From: Romanomermis culicivorax
Taxonomy: Eukaryota; Nematoda; Enoplea; Mermithida; Mermithidae
Direction: 5' to 3'
Length of the DNA stretch: 64,000 nucleotides
NCBI GenBank assembly: GCA_963922205.1
Contig: CAWUHX010000253.1
Coordinates: forward strand, 186,001-250,000
Every line of letters starts with the position of its first letter. Position 1 is the stretch's first letter. The position numbers and the translations under genes are program-made. Below the pieces are notes generated by a model. It made no database searches. It was not told where the DNA came from and saw only the letters and a program-made list of their open reading frames with translations. This document shows positions 23,516-35,107 of this stretch, piece by piece.

Positions 23516-26003
23516 GGCCGATGTATAGTCGTCCTGATCCTTAAAAAAATGACCTTTCCTGAGTCAGGAAAGCTCGTTCCCTAAATTTTCGATCCTGACG
23601 CAATCCGTAATCCTGAAATCAGGATCGGGATAGCGTTCCCGACATGACAAGGAAAGGTGTTCCCGATGTCTTCCCGATCGGGAAAAGATCGGCTTTCCTG
23701 ACGTCGGGAACAAAGTACAAGCCTTCCGTACTTTTTAAGGATCGGGAAAGCTACACGCTACAGTAAATACTCATCAAATGCGTAACGGCTTCAGCCTGCG
23801 CATAATCCTAGTTACATTTTCCGGTAACTGGAAAGTAAAATGAAGTGAAATTAGCAAAAACTAAGAATTTGCTACCAGATAAGATAGAGTAGTCAGCTAA
23901 AAAATAGATTTTTCATGTTTTTCGGTGAAATATGCGCACTTTACGCAAGTGCAATACTTCGCAACTACAGCGCGTTGTAATACTGTAGCCATGTTTGTTT
24001 ACAACAAAACGGCAGATTTGCGGCTTTTGTTGATTGATTCCAGCGTTTTTACTTATTAAAAAATTAACTTTCTAAAAAATTAACTAATTTTAATGTCAAA
24101 CTCTATTAATTTAAAAAATTTTAAAATTAAAATATTTGAAATTTAAAACTCAAAGGAATTAAAGTTTAAAATTAGAAAATTTTAACATTTTAAATTGAAA
24201 ACTTTTTAAATTAAAAAATTTAAAATTGAAAAATTCAGAATTAAAAAATTTAAAATTAAAAAATTTAAAATTAAAAAATTTAAAATTAAAAAATTTAAAA
24301 TTAAAAAATTTAAAATTAAAAAATTAAAATTAAAAAATTTAAAATTAAAAAATTTAAAACTAAAAAATTTAAAATTAAAAAATTTAAAATTAAAAAATTT
24401 AAAATTAAAAAATTTAAAATTAAAAAATTTAAAATTAAAAAATTTAAAATTGAAAATTTTAAATTAAAAAATTTAAAATTGAAAAATTTAAAATTAAAAA
24501 ATTTAAAATTAAAAAATTTAAAATTGAAAATTTTAAATTAAAAAATTTAAAATTAAAAAATTTAAAATTAAAAAATTTAAAATTAAAAAATTTAAAATTA
24601 AAAAATTTAAAATTAAAAAATTTAAAATTAAAAAATTTAAAATTAAAAATTTAAAATTGAAAATTTTAAATTAAAAAATTTAAAATTAAAAAATTTAAAA
24701 TTAAAAAATTTAAAATTAAAAAGTTTAAAATTAAAAAATTCAAAATTAAAAAATTTAAGATTAAAAAATTTAAAATTAAAAAATTTAAAATTGAAAAATT
24801 AAAATTAAAAAATTTAAAATTAAAAAATTTAAAATTAAAAAATTTAAAATTGAAAAATTAAAATTGAAAAATTAAAATTAAAAAATTTAAAATTAAAAAA
24901 TTTAAAATTAAAAAATTTAAAATTGAAAATTTTAAATTAAAAAATTTAAAATTAAAAAATTTAAAATTAAAAAATTTAAAATTAAAAAATTTAAAATTAA
25001 AAAATTTAAAATTAAAAAATTTAAAATTAAAAATTTAAAATTGAAAATTTTAAATTAAAAAATTTAAAATTAAAAAATTTAAAATTAAAAAATTTAAAAT
25101 TAAAAAATTTAAAATTAAAAAGTTTAAAATTAAAAAATTCAAAATTAAAAAATTTAAAATTAAAAAATTTAAAATTAAAAAATTAAAATTAAATTTAAAA
25201 TTAAAAAATTTAAAATTAAAAAATTTAAAATTAAAAAATTTAAAATTAAAAAATTTAAAATTGAAAAATTTAAATTAAAAAATTTAAAATTAAAAAATTT
25301 AAAATTAAAAAATTTAAAATTAAAAAATTTAAAATTAAAAAATTTAAAATTAAAAAATTTAAAATTAAAAAATTTAAAATTAAAAAATTTAAAATTAAAA
25401 AGTTTAAAATTAAAAAATTCAAAATTAAAAAATTTAAGATTAAAAAATTTAAAATTAAAAAATTTAAAATAAAAAATTTAAGATTAAAAAATTTAAATTA
25501 AAAAATTTAAAATTGAAAAATTAAAAATTTAATAATTTAAAGTTCAAAAATTTAAAAATAAAAAATTTTAAAATTTCAAATATACAAATTTTAAAAAATA
25601 TAAAATTCAAAACTAAAAATTTTTAAAATTTAAAATTAAAAAATTTTAAAATTTAAAATTTTGAAAATTAATTAAGGGGGAATTAAAATATGACAAATAA
25701 ACAAAAAACACTGAAACAAAATTATGTAAACGCATGTGCAACGTGAACGAAAACAAAAAATAATCAGAATAATGAACAAGATCAATAAAATGTATAAAAC
25801 TTACTGTCTGGAGTCGTCTTTATTTATACAACTTACGCATCTCAATATATAATCTTACTGTAAAATATTTCTCATGTAGTCGTCCCGATCCTTAAATTTA
25901 GGGACGTTAGGGACGACTTTACCTGGTCCTATCCTTTCCTGATCCTTATCGGGTCAGGAACTCAGGATTAAGGATCAGGATTACGGATTACTATACATCG
26001 GCC
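23516..26003. mobile_element. TIR element containing an AT satellite
   Basis: Perfect 14-bp terminal inverted repeats GGCCGATGTATAGT at 23516-23529 and, reversed, at 25990-26003. Both subterminal regions are packed with TCCTGATCCTTAA- and TTCCCGAT-like words in both orientations (23535-23760 and 25876-25985). No transposase is visible. Most of the interior is the 15-bp satellite listed separately. The flanking bases do not give a clean target duplication. Confidence 0.65.
24170..25545. repeat. 15-bp AT satellite (TTTAAAATTAAAAAA unit)
   Basis: About 90 tandem copies of a 15-bp unit made only of A and T apart from rare G or C variants (for example GAAAAATT and AAAAAGTTT). Variant units recur in blocks several hundred bases apart, which suggests duplication of larger segments as well as single units. 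Degenerate AT repeats extend the array to about 24050 and 25670. Confidence 0.9.
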
Positions 26004-26229
26004 ATTACAAAGCTGGCTGTTTTTTAAAGTATTATTGTATGTGAACGGCTTTACAAAATTTTTTCATAATAGGACAACTTTTACCTTGATTTCACAACTT
26101 TTACTTTTTGAAAAATGACTACTTTTACTAATTTCTTGTTTTTACAGTAACCATAAATGCCAAGCATAAAATTTGGCTCTTTTAGCAAAGACAAACAGTG
26201 TCTTCTAATGCAGCAATCAGCATTAAACT

Positions 26230-26286
26230 AGCTTCATCCGTTGGAAAGTTATGAAAGTCGGCATCAGTCGCCTGTTTTTTGGCTCA
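26230..26286 (-). repeat. Inverted repeat arm, outer pair (right)
   Basis: Reverse complement begins TGAGCCAAAAAACAGGCGAC and continues with ACTTTCATAACTTTCCAA and TGAAGCT, matching 12041-12105. Confidence 0.5.
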
Positions 26287-29215
26287 CTGTATTTTTTATG
26301 AGGATTTTCCCCACTAACAATGATGAATGCTGAACTGAACAAAAATTATACGGAAGACTGGTTATTTAAAATGACAATTCGTGGTGTACTGTACCATGAG
26401 AAAAAAAATGTGATGACAAGAAGGAAGAAAATGAAAGGAAGCACAGACAAAGAATGAAAATGCAAGAACATACATAAAAGAAAACATAAGCAACGCACGG
26501 AACGAAAGAAAAATAAATGCATACAGAGAAAAATTTAAGGTAAGAAGGAAAATATGAAGGAAGTGTCATTTTATTCTCGATTGCTCGTTTGGAATCGTCC
26601 AATTGGTAATTATTCGCTCAATTGGGAATCGCTCAAGTGAAAATTCGCTCATTGGGGAATTCGCCTGAGTGGAAAATCGCTCAATTGGGAATCACTTACA
26701 TGAGAATACCGCGCTGCATCGATCATTCCAAGATTAATGAAGTATAGCCTGAAAAAAGTCTTGGATCAAAAAAGAACTCATTAATGAAATAAAGAAAACA
26801 AAATGAAATGAATAAAATAATAAGCATTAAAGGCAGAACAAAAAACAAATATAAGAAAACGAAAAGTAAAAGAAAAAACATTCATGTACATATGTCAATA
26901 ACAAACCAGAATAAAAAGCTGTAATGTCGTGAATGACATGCTATAGAGCCATAATGTCAGAAATGTGGCGAGGATGTGTGACAAACAGCATCCATCAGAT
27001 AGAAATCGACAACCAAATGGGCCATGCGCCAAAACATCTACTCCGCCCAATCTCCATTTTTCTATTCTAAAGATAACTTTTTGAAAATTCGTCATTTTGA
27101 CAATCTGTTCTGAGACTTCGCTGTATTGAGAATCGCTGTTTTGAGAATCGCTGTTGTGTGTTTCGCTGAATAGGGTTGAAACCCGATGGGCGCGCGCCGG
27201 ATGCATCCTGGGCTCGTCCATAGGCGGTTAACTTCGCGTAGGATAGCAAGGGCGCATTTACGCGGATAAATTTTTCTAAAGTGAAATCGAATCACTTACT
27301 TTCTTTAAAACCCTAAACTAATACCTTGAAAAATAATGTCGGGAGGTACACACATGTAAATTTGTGTAACTTTCTATTTTTCTCCAAAATATGTAAATTT
27401 CATTGTTTTGTACAAAACCATTGATGGTGCGCCATTAGGTCGACTGTCATAGGAAGCCGGCCATCCCAGCAAGTCGATCGTCTCAGTTAGTCGATTGTTC
27501 CAGTGAGTCGACCATTGCCAGCAGGTCAACTGTTCCAGAAGTTCGATTGTATCAGCAATTTACCATGTCTTTTTACATAATTCTATCCCTAAGCCTAAGC
27601 GTGAAAGCAATCCGATCTCGTAAACTTGGATCATTCGTGGAATTCGGACAAGTCCGGTGTCGAGGCTGTCAGCATATAGTCAACTTCGAGGGACAATCGA
27701 CTTATGTCTAAAAAATTAAGCTGAAGCCTAATTCAGAAGTGCAGTCACCGACAAAAATCCTAGGATTTTTTTACTTCTGAATAGGGCTTTCTCCAGATTC
27801 CCTATCCATTCCACAGAGTCGCCGACAAAAATCCTAGCATTTTTTACCTTTGAATAGGGCTTTATATCATCGGTAGACCTACTAAGGATGATACCAAGCA
27901 TTCTTACCCGATATGTCTCCATTTTCTTGTAGAGCCTTCATTTTCACAGTTTGTTTTGTGGTAACTAACTCACCATTTCAAAGTGCATTTTCATGTTTTG
28001 CTTCAATGGTATTTTGAGGAGCAAGTAGCTGGATTCCAGTCAACAAACATATAATATGGACTGAGTGTTATAAGGCAAGAGTCAAGCAGAGCAAGATATG
28101 GAAATTGCATTCAAATTACGAGATACCATTTTTATTTATGAAAATATGTCAATGGTATTACTTGTCAAGTTTATTCCAAATATAAATCTGGTGAGGGTGG
28201 CGCAACGAGTAGCTAAAAAAACAGTCGAACCCTTTTTTGGAGACAAAGTGTTGGGCTACAGTTGACTCATTGTGCTTACAGTCTCTGCTTTAGCAAAATG
28301 AAGTGTATCATTTTTCAGATTGAGTCATCACGATTTTTGGGTTTTTTAAAGGTATCCCAGCGGTCTATTTTTGGATAGGCTACAGGCGGAGTTTTGTTTT
28401 TGTTTTTAAGAGGGTACTCGGCCTAAGCCAAAAAAAGTCTCAGCTCACGTTGCCATTCCGGCCGACAGTGCCAATCCCGCTGTTTCTGCATCGTGTCATT
28501 TTGCGATTGTTTAAGTAACAATTATTATATATGCTACTGTAAGTTTGCCAATGAATTGTCAAAAACCATTTTTATCAACATGGTGTAGCATGCATATCTT
28601 ACAATCCCCAACTTAGCCCTGGCAATCTCGTGATAATAGGGCGTCAAGGGACGATAGTGCACCATTTGTGGAAAATGTGCCGCCGTACAGTAAATCATGG
28701 AACTGTGTAGCACACATGTTGTGCAGTAGCGAATGCTTTCAACTCTTTCCAGTAAGAGAGACTATACATTTTATTGCTGACATAATTTGACACAAGCAAA
28801 GACTAGGGTTGATATTTTTGAAAATATCGAAATTCAACCCAGCCTGACAGAAAAGAAAGCAATTAAGGTTCAGCATCTCAGAACCCTTGCACCATTAGCC
28901 TTTATCGAGTGCTATTTACAGTCATGCCATGCTTTCCCTTTGCTATACCCTATCTCGGAGCAGCAAGCGAGTGAACCGCCACATGAACTCATATTTTTCA
29001 AACTAATAGGGCCGTTTATTAAATTTGTGCTAGTTGATGGATAATTTTCTTTAGCATAAACTTTTTATAATTGTTATGGCTTTTCTGAACGCTCTTCCAT
29101 TTTTCAATGCAATGATATAAAAGCGAAAGCACTATTCCGATTTTTCATGTTACAGGAATTTATCAAGGTTTACATACTTTTATTAAAATGCAAGAACGCC
29201 GCAAAAATCAATGAT
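26287..29215. other. Non-coding region with short tandem repeats
   Basis: No gene supported. It holds four local repeat patches: about 26580-26700, degenerate ~18-bp units around TCGCTCAATTGGGAA; 27117-27175, units around GAATCGCTGTTTTGA; 27437-27560, ~22-bp units around AGTCGATTGTTCCAG; and 27742-27862, a 73-bp-period duplication sharing GCCGACAAAAATCCTA and GAATAGGGCTTT. A segment at about 27195-27255 resembles the right end of the TIR element that hosts LTR element B. Confidence 0.5.
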
Positions 29216-30115
29216 TGATAATTTTCTTTGGAAAGAGGGTTGTTCAGCATCGGATATCGCTCGTCATTTCTGGGCTCAGCTAGACAACAGTTGGCAAATG
29301 AATCCGCCATTTTCGTGATTTACGGGAATCATTGGAGCGCATGTCACTGCCTCTTCAGCCGAAAATGAGGCCGCAGTTGAGGACATGGAAGACTGACTAT
29401 CCAAGAAATTGTGACTGAAGTGGGCATCAGTACAGCGTTCATAACATTTTGCACAAAAACCTGTTTCTGAGCTAGATTTGTGCATGCTGCCTGCCTAGAC
29501 TGTCGGGAGCCGAAATGAAGAAGAATCTGATCGACACTTGCTGCTGAAGATCTATGCTGTAGAGAAGAAGACTTGACTGATCACTGCGGATGAGACCCCG
29601 TTACGTCCACTACAACCCTGAGACCAATGTTCATGCAACAGCTGCAAAAACATGAAGGGGCACTGTTTAGGGTGAGAAGCACTCCATCAGTTGGCAAGGT
29701 CATGGTTATGGTATTCATAGATTGCAAAGGCATCATATTGATAGATTACCTGGAGCCTGGAGCCACTACCAATGCTCAGCGTTGCTCCGAGTTGCTCTTG
29801 GATCTGCGCAAGGCATTAAAGAAAAACGACCCAGAAAGCTGCACAGATGACCATTACTGCAACATGACAATGCCCGACCCCATATGGCTAAGTTTACGCA
29901 ATTGACCATCACAGACCTACACTGGGAATGGCTGCCACACCAAACCTATTCCCCATATTTGGCACCCAAGGACTACCACCTGTTCTCCGAATTGGAAAAA
30001 CTGTTATGCAGGAGGCATTTTGGGTCTTTGGAGGAGTTGCAATGAGCCGTCAACCAATGGGTCAAGGTGACCTCTAAATTTTACGTCAGGGGTCTGAAAA
30101 AGCTGCAGGGATGCT
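29216..30115 (+). pseudogene. Mariner-like transposase remnant
   Basis: Cut-and-paste DNA transposase, no longer functional. The clearest piece is 29690-29850, with GKVMVMVFIDCKGIILIDYL and then LLLDLRKALKK, the core of mariner transposases around the first and second catalytic Asp. In another frame, 29930-30060 gives HQTYSPYLAPKDYHLFSELE, the conserved mariner C-terminal block. An upstream piece near 29597 reads ITADET. The parts lie in different frames with stops between them, so several indels have accumulated. The N-terminal boundary is uncertain; a helix-turn-helix-like piece starts at about 29216. No inverted repeats were identified. Confidence 0.72.
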
Positions 30116-30544
30116 AGAGGAAATACACTACCAGGCGAAATAAGCCCTCAAAAATTCGCATCCGATGCGTTCTGGGTGCGTCCAGGACGCCTCTTTTTCG
30201 GCAGCACAGAGGAAACATTGATCATTCTTAATAATTGACATTCATGCAATAACTGTCAATCATGGATTTTTCAGAATGTGCAGTGTGGATATACACTTTG
30301 TTTTGACCCACAGTATGACAACAGTTGACTAACGTTTATATCTGGTAAATAATGTGTGCTTTCTATAGGATGGTAAGAAGGGTATGGTGCACGAGCACTA
30401 CCATAGTCAGAAGCACTACCAAATTGGAAAAAAATATCCTATATACGTTGTGTGTTGAAGCGGAATTTTCGCACTCGTTTTTGCTCTGCATTCATCACGA
30501 AAATAGGAACGATTATGAACCAATTTTTTAAATATTATATCTTA
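30116..30544. other. Left end of the TIR element hosting LTR element B
   Basis: Starts with the 18-bp inverted repeat TACACTACCAGGCGAAAT (30124-30141), whose complement is at 38742-38759. No gene is seen here. Confidence 0.5.
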
Positions 30545-30548
30545 CAAG

Positions 30549-31180
30549 TGTGGGAGCGCTATAAACCAATTGATAATAATGCCAGTTGAGTAACCTACAG
30601 TAAACGGCGACGCTCTCTCAATCACACACACACCAGGCAAACCTACGTTATCCGATCCTACTGTAGACATTGCATTAAGATTCTTCTCCCTACGTCATGG
30701 AACTCTCTTTTATACGACTACGCCTACTTAAATTATGATCTAATATTATGTAACATTATGACGTTATTACCTAGTTTTTATGTCTTTTTTTATGTCTTTT
30801 CTTTATATAAATATGTCAGTTTTGTATGTTAAAATCACTTCACTCGTTTCACCAATAAATTTGGCTTACCTGCTTGTCTTCTCTGCTCCCTAACATCGTC
30901 GTAGGGTCGCTGGTTAAACGTCGTTCGTTCCGTCCGGCTTTGCGACCATTGGAAGCTGGAAGAAACATAATTTCGTTGCGAGACTAAGATTTGACCTTTT
31001 AAAATTACCTTGGCGTTTTCCTTATCGTCGCCGTTGCCTTTCGTCCTTTGACGTTTTCGTTGACGATTCTGAAGAAGATAGAATAATTCAAGAATGTTTT
31101 CAGTAATTAGTCCGATCTGCAGGTTATTCAGCTACAGTAACCTGTATTTTCCATTGACCCAAAAATTGACAAACCTTGCA
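30549..31180 (+). repeat. 5' LTR of element B
   Basis: 632 bp. Contains a TATA-like TATATAAATA near 30804 and AATAAA at about 30854, an order expected for an LTR promoter and poly(A) site. Confidence 0.9.
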
Positions 31181-31182
31181 AG

Positions 31183-31200
31183 TGGCGATTCGTGGCAGGA
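31183..31200 (+). other. Primer binding site candidate of element B
   Basis: TGGCGATTCGTGGCAGGA begins 3 bases after the 5' LTR, the right place and start for a tRNA primer site. Confidence 0.55.
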
Positions 31201-31418
31201 CCTTGGCTACAATCTTTCGGATTCGATTTGACGTTGGAGAAGCCTGAAAATAAAGAAGAAATAAAGAAGCACGAAGGTTAAAGATTTTTGGTAACTTACT
31301 TGACGTTTTCAGAACTCGACGTTGAGTTTTTTTCCGAACTTGACGATTTTTTCCTGAAGAACGGCTAAAGAAGAAAATTTAGAAGAAAATTTACGAATTT
31401 TGGCAAATCGAGAAGATC

Positions 31419-32366
31419 ATGCAAGAAAATCGTTTTCGGCTTAGGAATAACGCGAGAGATTCTCAGATTCAATCGAACGGTCCCCAAGAGTCTAACAGGA
31501 TGGGAGGTCACCCAAACTGCGCACTAAATACCAACTTTAACCATGGCCGCTCATCAGGAAGATTCTCAGATGGTGCCGTTTCTTGTTTTAGATGTGGTAG
31601 AAGTGGGCATTATTCTTCTACTTGCCCTATGCTCGAACGAAATCAAGATTCCAGATTTTCGAGTTCCCCGCCTAGCATGTGGCGTGGTGGACCGCCCCGA
31701 GTGCCAATGCCAGCCCGAGGCGTTTCGAACCCTAGGAGTCCAGGAGATGCCCTTTCTGGAACCCGAGGAGTCAATGGTCAGCTTTGTCTTGCTGAGGCTA
31801 ATGGGCCCAACATGTCAATATTTAATCCTGACACCATCGCAGAACAGTCCGATCCCTGGAATTGCGATGATTTCGATCTGTCGATAGAAAATTCCAATGT
31901 GAGGCCTCAGGCACATGTTTTTATGGCCCGATATAATGAAGAGTTATATTTTGGAACCGGACACTCCACATTGGTAAGTAGTGGGACAGGATCTGAAGAA
32001 ATTAGCGATAATCCCACTATTGCCTCCCATGGGTATACTGGCAATTATTTAGATAATGAAGACCCAGAACATTTAGAAAATAGTCATTTAGAAAATGGTT
32101 CAGACAGAACCTCTGATTTTGATGAAACTTCTGATTTCGACTGTTATGAAGAGAGACGACGTCGTCCACGTTTTGAAAATTCTGGGCAGGCCGAATCAGC
32201 TAATGTTTTCATGAATACGGCTCAGACTGGAGGTTTTAATTCTGACCGTCCCTCTGGAAGCCGCCCCGTGGGTGTAGTTTATCCTAGAATTTTGAATGGG
32301 CCCGCTGCAGCTAGTATTTGTAATTTATGTAATATTTCGAATTGTATGCATATGCAAGGATTTTGA
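31419..32366 (+). CDS. Gag-like zinc-knuckle protein of element B
   Basis: 315-codon ORF from ATG 31419, first long frame after the primer site. One CX2CX4HX4C zinc knuckle, CFRCGRSGHYSSTC, at residues 56-69 marks it as nucleocapsid-like. A capsid domain upstream is not visible, so gag appears N-terminally truncated. The rest is Ser/Asn/Asp/Glu-rich with no domain I recognise. The frame itself has no stops. Confidence 0.65.
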   Translation: MQENRFRLRNNARDSQIQSNGPQESNRMGGHPNCALNTNFNHGRSSGRFSDGAVSCFRCGRSGHYSSTCPMLERNQDSRFSSSPPSMWRGGPPRVPMPARGVSNPRSPGDALSGTRGVNGQLCLAEANGPNMSIFNPDTIAEQSDPWNCDDFDLSIENSNVRPQAHVFMARYNEELYFGTGHSTLVSSGTGSEEISDNPTIASHGYTGNYLDNEDPEHLENSHLENGSDRTSDFDETSDFDCYEERRRRPRFENSGQAESANVFMNTAQTGGFNSDRPSGSRPVGVVYPRILNGPAAASICNLCNISNCMHMQGF

Positions 32367-32669
32367 AGCCAGTCACCACGAGGAGTGATCGCTAGACAAG
32401 GACCCTGGGAATTTACGACAGAAGGATGGATCAATGAGTCGGCACCATGGATCGTTTGGAGGCCCAAAGTCACCTCCCCAGAAGATCCCACGCGACATCA
32501 GTCAACTCAAACTGACTCAAGAATGGATCCAAGAAGGCTAGAAAACTCACACTTTGGATTCAGAGCAGAAGCAGTTCAAAGAAGCAGAAGTCGCAACAGA
32601 AGAAGAATTCCTCAACACAATTTTCAATGAATTTTTAGAAATTCAGTCTCACTTACTTCTTCCTATTTT

Positions 32670-35045
32670 TTGTTCGCCGCTATGTTATTGCTTTCTTTTC
32701 TCGTCGGCTATTCGTTCGGCGACCCTTCCTTCCAATGTGGCGTTTCGCGAGGAAGTCATGCCTTGATGGTCCCGACAACGACGCAATGTCGACCTTCGCC
32801 ACTGATCGTAGCTGAAAAACATGAAATAAAATTGCTTCTTTGGTCCACGAAGGGACATTTGAATCAAATTATAGCCAGTCAATGCATTTTGCGAAACCGA
32901 ACTGTTTATAGGAACGCAGAAGTTCTATCTCAAAAAACGGAAAATGGAGAAAAACTTATCGTCTATGCCAGTAGGAGTTTAACGAAAGTGGAAAGAAACT
33001 ATGTAATCACGGAACAGGAAGCTTTGGTCATAGTCCGGGCCGTAAGATATTTTTGTCACTATTTGTATCGGCAGTGCGTCACCGTTTTTACGAATCATTC
33101 AGTCCTATAAAATATTTTTTCAAAACCAAACCCTTGCAGTCATGTAGCTAGATGGAGACTAGCAGTGCAAGAATCTCAAGAACTTAATACCAAGTATCGC
33201 GCGGGAAAAGTCAACAAAAACACAGATGCTCTTTCAAGAAATTCAGTATGTGGAGAAAACGACAAGAAAGGCGTAAAATTTCACATAAACGCGATTACAC
33301 GCTCACAAACTTGTAAAAATAGGCCAAAAGACTCAATCTCCGTTATAGCAGAAGCAGGTTCCGAAAAAACATCGACTATAGCAAGAACTAGTCTAGATGA
33401 AACTCAAACTACATGCTCAAAAACGCCTGATAACCTATTTCCAATTCAAGAAGACGCGAATTTTGAAGAATTTCCAACTATAGAAAGAACTACTTTCGAG
33501 AAAATTCGAACTATAGTCACGGAAAAGGAAGAAAACGAGTTCAACGCGAGTAATATGAACAACTTTCGTAAAGCACAAAGGAGTGATCGATTTTGTGGTC
33601 AACTATTGGCTTATTTACAGTCTGACTACCTGCCTGAAGATCTTAAGCAAGCCAAGAAAATTGTTTCACTAGCATCTCAATTTACGATAAAAGACGAAAT
33701 TCTATATTATTTGGGCGATGCAGACAAAAACGAACTAAAATTAGAAGTTCCAGTTTCGAAGAAAGAAGAAATTTTAGAAGCTTGCCATGATGACGTTTTT
33801 TCTGAACACTTTGGGTTTACGGAAACATTAGAAAAAATTCACTTACGCTACCACTGGCCTACAGTATACCGCGATGTATGAGAACACTGCTTAAATTATA
33901 TCATTTGCAGTATGAGAAAAACAGGCATAAAAAGAAATTGCGCCGTTCCCATGCCTATAACAGTCGCAAGTCCATTTGACAGAGTGGCTATGGACACTCT
34001 CGGCCCTCTGCCTATGAGCGAAAATAGAAATAAATACGTTATTGTGTTCGGAGAATATTTAAAGAAGTATGTGATGGCCATAGCCCTACTAGAAACTACG
34101 ACGGAAATAATGCTGCATTTTGGTGCGCCACTAACGTTACTTTCAGATGGAAGAATAAATTTCTTATCTGATCTAATGTTATGCATTTGTGAATTACGTA
34201 CAACAAGAAAAACAAACATGAGTTCCTACCATCCACAAACAAACAGACTAGTGGAGAGATTCAATAAAACGTTGGCTACAATTATCTCAATGAACATCAA
34301 TGAAAAACACAATGATTGGGATTCCTATTTGCCCTACGCATGTTTTGCATGTAATACGGCCACACAAAAGTCAACAAAGTACTCACCGTTTTCTCTTCTT
34401 TCTGGCCGCCATCCAAATTTTTCGATTGACCTCGCTCTTTGTTTTTCACCGGCTTTTTGTCAAATTGATGTTGATTTCGGCGACGACGTCCAACGACTTT
34501 CGTCGGACGCCTGGCAATCTGCCAAAGAAAATATAAAAATTACACAACACGCTCAGAAGATTGCATACGATGAAAAAGAACATGAAGAAGAACTCACAGT
34601 AGGGGAAGAAATTTTTAAGTATAGTCCCGTGGTGAAGCCCAAATACTCACCTAAATCTACTTTTCCATGGATAGGACTTTACATCATTATTAAAAAGAAA
34701 CATTCGATGAACTTATCGCGATCAAAAGAAAACTCGAGTTGCCCGCACGAAGAGATACATTCCGATGTATTAAGAAAGAAAAAGATGGACGTAAATTTGT
34801 CCATGACGCAAGTTTTGATCGTATCATCGGAACAACCTCTGGAACATTCATTTGCATTATTTGTCCATGTGAAAAAAAAGAAAAAAAAGAAAGAAAAAAT
34901 ACCTAAATGCTTGTATAAAATGCGTAATATTTTTCTGCATAAGTCATTAGGAAGATTTATTTTCACTCCTTCCTTTAACGTGCGCTCCTTTAATTATTCT
35001 TATATTTATTCGATTAAATATTTTTTTTTATATATTCTTTTTTGA
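32670..35045 (+). pseudogene. Env N-terminus, RNase H and integrase remnants of element B
   Basis: Three frames in pieces. The first (32670-33110) opens with a hydrophobic signal-like stretch and FQCG...SH....P....C.P, which lines up with the start of the envelope-like region of element A, then changes abruptly to RNase H (YASRSLTKVERNYVITEQEA). The second (33165-33881) holds the RNase H end and the integrase zinc-binding region. The third (33912-35045) is the integrase core with D in AMDTLG, D in LLSDG and E in LVERFN; the last two keep D,D(35)E spacing but the first interval is about 9 residues shorter than in element A. Protease and RT are absent. A poly-lysine stretch is followed by unrelated sequence at the 3' end. 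Confidence 0.75.
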
Positions 35046-35107
35046 TAAATTTTCATTTTATGTACTCATTTATACCCTGTCCTTAACTCATTTTTACATC
35101 TAAAGAC

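Noticed and set aside
24170..25545. Regular repeat that might suggest a CRISPR array
   Set aside because: Unit is 15 bp with no spacers, in a eukaryotic context; it is a simple satellite.
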